Shown piece by piece: positions 56,796-64,000 of a stretch of 64,000 nucleotides of DNA (its first letter is position 1; the number at the start of each line of letters is the position of its first letter). The position numbers were made by a program, and so were the translations under genes. The notes below the pieces were generated by a model. It was not told where the DNA came from and ran no database searches. It worked only from the letters and a program-made list of their open reading frames with translations. This stretch comes from Trebouxia sp. TZW2008 (taxonomy: Eukaryota > Chlorophyta > Trebouxiophyceae > Trebouxiales > Trebouxiaceae), in the NCBI GenBank assembly GCA_002118135.1, contig BDIU01000092.1:1-64000 (forward strand), given 5' to 3'.

Positions 56796-57410
56796 TCACT
56801 TGCCCCTCAACTGAGCAAGCCTTGAACTCAAGTCGGTGTCAGGATCAACAGCTGCTTGCTGTTGCTGCGCTGCTGCAGGTTGGTGCTGTGCTGCGTTTGG
56901 CAGACCTAGATTGACCTCTAAACCATGCTCATCAGCCACTTGCTGCAGCAACGTGTTGACATCGTCCTCTGGAGTGGACATGGCTGCTTGTGCATTCATA
57001 GCATTCTGGACAAACTCTGACTGCACATCCAGATTCTCAAACTGACGCTCAAACTGATCCATGGTGCTTGCTACTTGGTCCAGGTTGTTGCGTGCCAGTG
57101 CTTGATCCAGTGCCTTGACAATGCCTGCCATGCTTTTGTTGATGACTGACATCTTCGCTTGTGTGTCCAACCGGCTAACAACAGCATCCAGCCTTGAGGA
57201 TAGTCTGAGGTAGTTCAAGGTTTCTGTCTTCTTTCTGATGGCGTTTTGAGCATAGATTTTGGCTCCGTCCATGTTGCCTTTCTCTATAGCTTTCTTGACT
57301 TTGAGCTTCTCAGCCTTTTCTTCCTTCTCGCACTTCTTTGATTGCCTGACAAGCTGTTTGCTGGTGAACTTCAGGTTGAAGATTTGGTCCATCAGCTTAT
57401 CGCCCGCCAT
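56796..57410 (-). CDS. CHMP1: ESCRT-III subunit CHMP1/VPS46
   Basis: A single uninterrupted frame of 204 residues, the usual length of CHMP1. CHMP1 (Did2/Vps46) is a late ESCRT-III subunit that recruits the AAA-ATPase VPS4 and its regulators and acts in multivesicular-body sorting and membrane scission. The basic N-terminal helix is clear ([22 protein letters not shown]), followed by [20 protein letters not shown] and [20 protein letters not shown], the CHMP1 core. The acidic C-terminal part contains [20 protein letters not shown] and a Gln/Ala spacer, and ends [12 protein letters not shown], a MIM1 motif for VPS4 MIT binding. The start chosen is [11 protein letters not shown]; an in-frame ATG 16 codons upstream gives no conserved residues. 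It is the only clearly intronless gene in a very intron-rich window. It diverges from the TPR gene. Confidence 0.96.
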   Translation of the reverse strand: MAGDKLMDQIFNLKFTSKQLVRQSKKCEKEEKAEKLKVKKAIEKGNMDGAKIYAQNAIRKKTETLNYLRLSSRLDAVVSRLDTQAKMSVINKSMAGIVKALDQALARNNLDQVASTMDQFERQFENLDVQSEFVQNAMNAQAAMSTPEDDVNTLLQQVADEHGLEVNLGLPNAAQHQPAAAQQQQAAVDPDTDLSSRLAQLRGK

Positions 57411-57865
57411 AGTGTGTACTGCTGTGACGCTTACAGGGTTGATAGGCGGTTGCAACACAGCAGCGTTGGCCTCAGGTTCGTGCCAGATGCTTCAGAGCGA
57501 TCGGTTGCAAAGCACAGCAAGCTATTCCACGCTCTGAATGGCAACAGCAGAGCAGCAAGGATGTCACTTGAGACGTAAAGACGAGGACTGTCAACGGTGC
57601 AGCTGTCTGCAGGCTGCTCAGCACGTCCACCTTCCCAGCGAAGCCAAGTGAAGGCAGGTGGCAGTGAAGAAGAAGAACAATCGAGCCTTACAAAAGTCGA
57701 TTGACGAACGAGAAGCTGCTTTGCGCATCTGACTGTGTCCAAGCTCAACTCAAAGCAGATCGCAGAGCATTCATTCAGGGCGCGATCCAGTCGATTTAGC
57801 GAGTTCTGAACATCTACATAGCCACATAAATTTTGGCTTGTGGGGCTGTGCAGAAGCAAGACGGC
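57411..57865. promoter_or_regulatory. Divergent region between CHMP1 and TPR gene
   Basis: 455 bp between two start codons, holding both promoters and 5' UTRs. An AT-rich cataaatttt lies near 57820 on the plus strand, about 45 bp before the TPR start, but it is not a convincing TATA box by position. Confidence 0.5.
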
Positions 57866-58614
57866 ATGTCTTGCATACACACTTTTCAGCTTTCACCCTC
57901 TGCAGCCGTTTCGCGGCCTTGGCGACCGTCTGCTTGCAGCCATCGGGCTTTCTCGACGCAGCCGGCAAAGCGTACTTCTGTCCATTCTCGCAGACCGTCA
58001 ACGACACGACATATATGCCGATGTTCAGCAGAGGGGCGCGCACAGCCGGAGCAAGCTTCTGGCGCGATTGCTTTGGGGCTGAAAGCATATGAGAAGCAAG
58101 ACTATAGCGAAGCTATACACCTCTTCAAGCAAGCGCTGACGCTGCCAGGGACTGGTTTGAAACAGTATAGGTGCGACCTTCGCATAGCTTGATCAGCACT
58201 ATCTCTTGGAATGAGTAAAGCTCAAGCTGGTGTATGGTCTGGGTTTTCTCACAAAAGTGTATGACAGGCCAACCACTGTGACCGTCATTGGCAGCCAGTC
58301 TTACACCAAGAGCGAATGCAATGTAATACAGGGACAAACCAGCACTTCCAAGTGATGGCGAGAAGATCTCGGCGTTCTACAATATAGCGTGTTGCTTGTC
58401 CAGAACAGGCAACACCAACGATGGTTTGATGGCGTTGTTTGAAGCTTTACAGATGGGCTATGAGGACTTTGATCAGATACGACAAGATCCTGACTTAGAG
58501 GGTCTCAGAAAAGACAGCAAGTTTGAACCCCTTTTGCAGCGCTTTCAAAAAGTCAACCGCAAAAACATGCTGCAGAACTTCTTTGAGAATGTGAGGAACC
58601 CTCAGCAGAAGTGA
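57866..58614 (+). CDS. Small TPR protein, probably chloroplast-targeted, 2 exons
   Basis: Exons 57866-58170 and 58332-58614 join in phase (TAT AG|G GAC) to 195 residues. The first 60-65 residues are Ser/Arg/Thr-rich without acidic residues (AFSTQPAKRTSVHSRRPSTT) and end near ICRC, like a plastid transit peptide. Then comes a tetratricopeptide repeat, AYEKQDYSEAIHLFKQAL, and a second repeat split by the intron, ISAFYNIACCLSRTGNTNDG followed by LMALFEALQMGYEDFDQIRQ. The end, DPDLEGLRKDSKFEPLLQRF, is the usual cap of plastid TPR proteins resembling the TPR part of LPA1 (photosystem II assembly), but the membrane segments of LPA1 are absent. A protein-protein adaptor role in the plastid is inference. 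A start 11 codons upstream is also possible. Confidence 0.8.
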
Positions 58615-60149
58615 TTCTTTGCATTGCTGAGAGCCTTTTTCACCTATCAATTCATGTTTCGTATTGAGTTTCATCTACCTACAAGCTGAGGAGACATTGC
58701 AGGCCAGCGCATGCTGAGTTCTGGACATGTGCCATTGACATGCTTCCACAGACAGAATCGCCTTGATGCAAGCACGCATCATTCATTGTCTGCATTATTT
58801 CTTGTCCGTGTCATGCTGAGTTGAACATGAAAGTCCCAGTGGTAGATTCATTGCAGAGCAGTATATGCTGAGTTCTGGATGTTGCCACTGGCATGTGTTC
58901 CGCAGACTGCAGGTGCCTCAAAGCTGTCATGTCCAGATATCCTCCGCGTCTCAAAGCAAGCATTAGCAACTTGCATCTATTCATATACTTGACTGTACCA
59001 TTCAGTTCTTGTGTTGACCTAGGTCATTGCTGGTCAGGTTGTCGAAGCATGCTGAGGGTTTGCTTCCAGCCAACAAGACTGTGCTGGCTGTCACAGTGGT
59101 GTTTGGACAATCAAACAGATAGATGTTTGCCTACTCTCTGACAGCTTAGTTGAGTCACACTGCATCTAGATTCTTCAGCTGAGTAATGTATTCTGTATGC
59201 AAAAGAATGTGCATCACTCCATTTCGAGCAGAGGCTTGCATGCTTTTTGGAGACGTACAAAATTTGTTACATGAGCAATTTGATAGCTCTGTAACGCCCT
59301 GCGGTGAAGGCCTGCTAATAAGCAGCCCGGCTGTTTTGACGCTCAAAACCAGCCTGTACGACTAAAGCTTCGCTGTCCAGTCAGTACGACGTATCATGAA
59401 CTCAGCACAGCATAGATAGTTGAATTTGGATGACGAATTTTGTCATGAGACTCAAACTCTGAGTCTGGAGTGTGAGGAAAAACCTCAGCGCATGCGCCTG
59501 TCAGACAGCTTCAAGTGCAGCGTTGTCGCAAAGCGCTGCACGTCATCTACACTGATCTGCACAGCACCAACCACAAGTTAGCTCTGGGTGTCAACTCCCA
59601 AAGATACATGACAAAATGCTGCATATTTTGCTGCATTGACCTCTGCTGGTGCTGAAGCTTGAAGACTTACTTCCGCATGAGGCTTATTTGCTTCAATTCT
59701 GCTTTGGCATGGTGCAAACAAACAAAATCATCAACTGTTGCACTTGGAATTGATGCAAGGCAACTGCTGCACTTGCGCTGCAAAGCACAGGCTATGCAAT
59801 GACCTGTTAAGTGCACAATTTTTGTATGTTTGGCACAGGACCAACAGCCATGTACTTGTCCAAACAGCCCCAATGCATTGCTTGAGGTTACAACTGTCAG
59901 AACAAGCCCATCAACTTATGCTTTTGAGACAGAAGCCGCAGTGCTCTCGCATCCAAGTCATGCAGCAAAGTTTGACTGTGGATCAACACTTTCATCACAT
60001 GTGACAAAGGCAAATGGGTGGCACTCATGCACATGACCGAATAGTCTAAGCCGTTATGCTGAGTCTGAAGAGTGCAAGTATGAGGCACTCACCCGCATGA
60101 CTGATGAGTCAAAGCCGTCATGCTGAACCTGTGCTTCAGTGTCATCAGC

Positions 60150-60980
60150 TGCCTCTCTGAAGGCTGTTCCAAAGGTATTGCCTCGCCAGCTGGAAGAAGA
60201 GGACTGTGCAGCAACTCCTAGCACCAGACACATCTTCTCTGCATCACCGTTGCAGCCAAGTCAAGGGCTGTTACAATTGAACAGGTGATAGTGACAAGTA
60301 GTGATCGGAACATTACACACTCTGGCACAGGTGCTAGGTGTGTGTGGCTCCAACCCTGTCCAGGTGTCTCAGGTGTCTCCAGGCACACAAGACTGGCATG
60401 GGTGTACAGGGCTGCAAAGGAACCCCCAGTACCAGAACAGATCTTCTCTGCATCACCATAACAATCAAGTCAAGGGGTTTCATGACAGTGACATCAACTC
60501 CACGTTCTAGCATAGGTCTTAGGTGTTTGCAACTCCAACCCAGTTTTATCAGTCAGGTGTCTTACAGAAAACAAGACAGGCATGGGTATACAAGGCCGCA
60601 AAGGAACCCCAGTACAGGACACATCTTCTCTGCATGACCATAGCAGCCAAGTCACAATGCTAGCCCCAAGACAGCTGGAGAGTGGAATGAATTTCATCAG
60701 GACTTGCTTCATTGCAATCAATTCAGCTTGCTCAGGGCGAATGAGGAAGGCACAACATTGCAAGGGCTGCGCAGCTACACTCAGCAACAAACACATATTT
60801 GCTGCAACTTCGTTGCATTTCAGTCAGACTGCTAGCCCCAGAAAGCTGGAAAGTGGATTAGTTATCATCAGAATTACCAACATTGCAGTCAATTCAGCTC
60901 GCTGAGAGCAAATGAGGAAGGCACACATTTGCAAGGGCTGTACAGCCACGCTTAGCACCAGACACATCTATCGCCCATCA
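60150..60980. repeat. Diverged tandem repeat, about 160-235 bp x 5
   Basis: The block 'tgcaaaggaacccc(c)agtaccagaacagatcttctctgcatcaccatagcagccaagtca' recurs with the catcttctctgcat or equivalent landmark near 60230, 60450, 60625, 60795 and 60963. Spacing varies and divergence is high, so the array is old. Confidence 0.75.
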
Positions 60981-61056
60981 CAGTAATTGCTCCTGATAAA
61001 GACGCCTGATATAAGGACATTTTCCATATAAGGACAAGGCAGTCGCAACTCAATCA

Positions 61057-61150
61057 ATGCATTCTGGCTGCAGCAGAATCTCTGAGTAAGGACAATTCAG
61101 TATAAGGACAATTTTCTTGGTGACCAGCGCAGTCATTATAAAAAAAAGAG
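61057..61150 (-). mobile_element. Dispersed repeat with ATAAGGACA motifs, copy 2
   Basis: The reverse complement of this stretch matches 29586-29690, sharing CACCAAGAAA(A/T)TTGTCCTTA and AATTGTCCTTACTC, then GCAG(C/T)CAGAATGCA(T/G)TGATTG. ATAAGGACA words also occur at 61013 and 61034. Suggestive of the end of a pogo/Tigger-like DNA element; no transposase is seen. Confidence 0.5.
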
Positions 61151-61643
61151 ATATTGTACCGTTGCAGCCATGGCCCAATGTTGAGGGCAAGCAAGGCATA
61201 CTCAGGTGTAAACAGCTGCCGCTTGTGCATACAGCAAGAGCACACTGGTCATGAGCAGGCATCCAAACATCAATATTCAACACACTCTCAAGCATTGCAT
61301 GAAGTGCCAAAGCAACAGTCAACACACTGTCATGCATTTCACAGAATGCCAGTGAGTTTGCAGCAGCCCTGAACAAAGATTGCACCTGCTGGGCGCTTTG
61401 TGATTGCAGTACATCTCACATGCACGCATACTGAAGCAGTCGAGAAAGACCCAGCTAGGTCGTACACAAGCCCACTCAAATTGCTGTGCGTTGACAGCAT
61501 AGGCAGCTACACATGTCTCCTGAGCTGGGGCGCGGGGTGAGAGGGGAACAAAAGGTCAGGCATGAGATTGTCTGCAGACAACATCCACAGTTATGCACAT
61601 AAGCATGATTGACGCAATATTTTATCTGGAGGGGGCCCCTTAC

Positions 61644-61758
61644 CATGATTAGGCGGGCCGATCATGATGCAGTCTTTCTGAGCCCTGCCTTGTTTGTGAC
61701 GGGCCTCCATCAGGAACCAGCCTAACTTGGCAAGGGCTGTGGGGTTAGTCAACATGTC
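61644..61758 (-). CDS. Exon of unidentified minus-strand gene
   Basis: Between TGTGCAG and CAT G|GTAAGG the minus strand is open for 38 codons plus one base: DMLTNPTALAKLGWFLMEAR, then HKQGRAQKDCIMIGPPNH. Amino-acid composition and clean splice sites support a real exon. It probably belongs to the same gene as the exons at 62664 and 63816, but the linking exon (in the 180-bp repeat region) is unclear. No family is recognised. Confidence 0.5.
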
Positions 61759-61929
61759 CTGCACACATGGATCAGCTCAGCAATGAGCAAGCAAATCAAG
61801 GATTGTACAAGAGCGAGTGACGAGTGAATGCATAAGCTGACCAGCTAGGTATGTACTGCAGTCCTCAACAGTCCCCGTTCAGTCCTGATAGTCTGCTTTG
61901 GTAGTGATGCTTCTCATGCTATGTGGTCT

Positions 61930-62590
61930 TTTACACTGAAGAAACCCTCAGCTTCATGGACCTGTTAGCCTCATACCAAACAGACGTGTCATCCAAGACA
62001 AAGTCTCGCAAGGCCCAGCAGGCCCGGTGGGGTACATACTTGAGCAAAAAACTGTTTGCAACCACTCTGATAGTCTGCTTTGGCACTGATGCTTCTCAGG
62101 CTAAGTGGTTTTTGTGCTGAGGGCAACTCAGCTTCATGGACCTGTTAGCCTCATACCAAACAGACGTGTCATCCAAGACAAAGTCTCGCAAGGCCCAGCA
62201 GGCCCGGTGGGGTACATACTTGAGCAAAAAACTGTTTGCGACCACTCTGATAGTCTGCTTTGGCACTGATGCTTCTCAGGCTAAGTGGTTTTTGTGCTGA
62301 GGGCAACTCAGCTTCATGGACCTGTTAGCCTCATACCAAACAGATGTGTCATCCAAGACAGAGTCTCGCAAGGCCCGGCAGGCCCAGCTAGGTACATACT
62401 CAGGCAAACAACTGTTGCCAACCAGTCTCACAGTCTGCGTTGGTACTGGTGCTTCTCATGCTATGCTGTTTTGGTACTCAAGGCAACTCAACTTGGGGGA
62501 ACTATTGGCCTCATTGCAAACAGATGTGTCATCCTCACCTGCAGACAGCTTTGGATCTACCCAACCCATTTCATCTACCAAGGCATAGAC
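61930..62590. repeat. 180-bp tandem repeat x 4, two copies almost identical
   Basis: The landmark gcttcatggacctgttagcctc lies at 61951, 62131 and 62311, exactly 180 bp apart; a fourth, diverged unit starts near 62491. Units 1 and 2 differ by about one base over more than 150 bp. On the minus strand a unit encodes ACWALRDFVLDDTSVWYEAN followed by R, which may be an exon of the neighbouring gene. The near identity points to very recent duplication or conversion. Confidence 0.9.
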
Positions 62591-62663
62591 TGTTTGCAAT
62601 CTAAATCGCAGGACATCAACATACAAACGTGCCATGCAAGACAGACTGTTGCAAGTTGCAGAC

Positions 62664-62757
62664 CTTGTGGCTGATATCCTGCTGAGACAGATTCCACAGG
62701 TTGTACTTCTTCATATTTTGGGCGCCAAGAGCCCTAGCTATGATCAGCCCCCCCGCA
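62664..62757 (-). CDS. Exon of unidentified minus-strand gene
   Basis: GTGTGCAG|T GCG ... CAC AAG|GTCTGC on the minus strand gives AGGLIIARALGAQNMKKYN, then LWNLSQQDISHK. Its entry phase matches the exit phase of the exon at 63908-63816. Decayed copies of it occupy 62770-63400 between the two. Confidence 0.5.
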
Positions 62758-62769
62758 CTGCACACACAC

Positions 62770-63400
62770 ACACACATAATGTCAGTCATGCATGAGATTA
62801 TTTTGCTGGCTCTGGTACAATAATTGTACTTCTTCATGTTATGGGCACCAAGAAGCCTAGCTATGATCAAGCCCCTCGCACTGCACACACACAAAATCTC
62901 AGTCTTGCATGAGATTGTGCTGCCTCATGTGGTGGCAACAAGCGGTTCTGTTGTTGAGCAACGTTGGCTTCCAAGCTCCCTAGCCATGCTCAAGCCACCC
63001 GCATTGCAGACAAGTTCAAAGCCAGTCATGCAATAGTGTTTTTTGCTGGTGTTGGTGCAATCGTCGTTATCCTTTGCTTTGGCAAAGTGGCTGCCAAGAC
63101 CCCTAGCGTTAATAAGGGGCCCCCGCCCTGCACACACAAGTATAGCTTCAGGCATGCAAGGGGATGTCCTGCTTTTGTGGGTGCAAACCTTGTCTTCTTG
63201 CTTCCGTAAGCTGAGGAAAATGGCTGCCAAGGCCCCTAGTCAAGCTCAAGCTCCCCGCACTGCAGTCATGCAGGGCATTTCCTGCTTGTTTTGAGGCAAC
63301 AGTGACTTGATGTTTACATTGAGGGGAATAATTGTCAAGACCACGAGCCATGATCACTTCCGCAGCACTGCGGACAACTGCTGTGGTGTACATGACTCAC
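62770..63400 (-). pseudogene. Four or five decayed copies of the 62.7-kb exon
   Basis: Minus-strand stretches near 62890-62825 (GLIIARLLGAHNMKKYN), 63010-62960 (AGGLSMARELGSQ), 63130-63085 (GPLINARGLGSHF), 63265-63220 (GSLSLTRGLGSHFP) and 63380-63335 (AEVIMARGLDNYSP) all follow an acceptor-like GCAG and parallel AGGLIIARALGAQ. Each departs from the intact exon after 15-20 residues. Confidence 0.75.
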
Positions 63401-63562
63401 AATGTGAGTGCATGCAGCTTGTGCTGGTGGGGCTTGTTGTGCCGGGATTATGAGCAGTCATAGCTATTCAACTTTTGGAGCTCTTGCCTTCACAGGTTTC
63501 ACGCAGAACCAACGCCTGTCCACCCGTCCAAGAATTGCATGCTGGCAGATCTGTCTGTCATG

Positions 63563-63700
63563 TTAAGCAGTCTTCTGGTTCTTGTACAACTTAGCATGCG
63601 CTCTGGTGCCCGGACAATGTTTGCCTTTGTGGTTTGCTCTTTTCAAGATGCCTTGTTGCAGTTTCTTAGAAAGCTCCAGGCCTTCTGCTCCAAACATAGG
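63563..63700 (-). pseudogene. Decayed copy of the 63.8-kb exon
   Basis: The minus strand reads GLELSKKLQQGILK, as in the intact exon, but where the donor AG|GTAGGC is expected the copy has AAAAGAGCAAACC and runs on to a TAA. It lies about 150 bp downstream of the original. Confidence 0.75.
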
Positions 63701-63815
63701 CAAGCTGAATGACGCACTGACACTATGCAACTGTATGCCTGGCATTCTAAATAGCCACGCAAAACAACTCATTGACTCAAGCAATCTGTCACAGTCCTAG
63801 CTGTTGTTTGCCTAC

Positions 63816-63908
63816 CTCAGAATGCCTTGTTGCAGTTTCTTGGAAAGCTCCAAGCCCTGCTTCAGCTCACTGCTGGCATGCTCCACTGACAATGCACTCC
63901 AAGCCCGC
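63816..63908 (-). CDS. Exon of unidentified minus-strand gene (start beyond window)
   Basis: CTGCAG|G ... CTG AG|GTAGGC gives RAWSALSVEHASSELKQG, then LELSKKLQQGILR. It is helical and charged and joins in phase to the exon at 62757-62664. A duplicate of its end lies at about 63640-63690. The first exons must lie beyond position 64000. No function is assigned. Confidence 0.5.
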
Positions 63909-64000
63909 CTGCAGATTGCATTGCCTTACAGCACGCTCAAGAGCAAGCAAGCATGGTCTTCAGCCGCTTTGTCTGCTTGCGTCAGAAAGCAAGCAGCATT

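Larger units (their letters stand above)
58615..61643. other. No gene seen; decayed repeats
   Basis: About 3 kb without a convincing coding block. Duplicate traces such as gcatgctgagttctggac...gccat at 58708 and 58867 suggest the same local duplication as elsewhere. The 60.1-61.0 kb part is a repeat array, and 61057-61150 is a dispersed repeat, both listed separately. The minus-strand gene at the right edge may extend its 3' end into this stretch. Confidence 0.45.

Noticed and set aside
61923..62674. Plus-strand frames MDLLASYQTDVSSK repeated three times
   Set aside because: They follow the 180-bp array. The minus-strand reading (ALRDFVLDDTSVWYEAN) is more protein-like and agrees with neighbouring minus-strand exons.

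Overview
The window is nuclear DNA of a photosynthetic eukaryote, most likely a green alga (Chlorophyta). The signs are a plant-type chloroplast phosphoglycerate kinase, a CP12 C-terminus, a PPM1G-like PP2C with a plant/algal N-terminus, and genes split by many introns with GT donors and acceptors that nearly always end in TGCAG. Codon use is standard. I see no prokaryotic operon, rRNA gene, convincing tRNA or CRISPR array.

Layout. 1-2.7 kb: no recognised gene, one possible short exon. 2.7-7.0 kb (minus): a coiled-coil gene with a clear 5' part and an unresolved 3' part. 8.15-20.4 kb (plus): a 14-exon gene for a protein of about 1,689 residues with Sel1-like repeats, a very long disordered middle with PAM2-like motifs, and a C-terminal U-box. 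21.2-28.3 kb (plus): an unrecognised disordered protein. 28.8-32.1 kb (plus): a C2-domain protein with a disordered tail. 33.55-34.0 kb (minus): the last two exons of a CP12-type gene. 35.76-41.18 kb (minus): complete 8-exon plastid PGK. 42.35-55.96 kb (plus): PP2C, a 13.6-kb gene for roughly 563 residues. 56.8-57.4 kb (minus): intronless CHMP1/VPS46 (ESCRT-III). 57.87-58.61 kb (plus): small plastid-type TPR protein. 58.6-61.6 kb: decayed repeats. 61.6-64.0 kb (minus): pieces of an unidentified gene that begins beyond the right edge.

Functional links. PGK and CP12 lie head to tail on the same strand. PGK makes the substrate of GAPDH, and CP12 is the redox switch that ties up GAPDH and phosphoribulokinase. 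PGK and PP2C diverge from a 1.17-kb shared upstream region, and CHMP1 and the TPR gene diverge from a 455-bp one. The remaining genes look unrelated to each other.

The strongest window-wide signal is in the introns. In the PGK, PP2C, Sel1/U-box, 21-kb and right-edge genes, introns contain one to many decayed tandem copies of a neighbouring exon, often with its splice site and reading phase kept. They explain much of the gene length and make gene models hard to call. Satellites, minisatellites and a few dispersed repeats fill the rest. Exon coordinates below were read by eye from splice signals and phase agreement, without transcript evidence.
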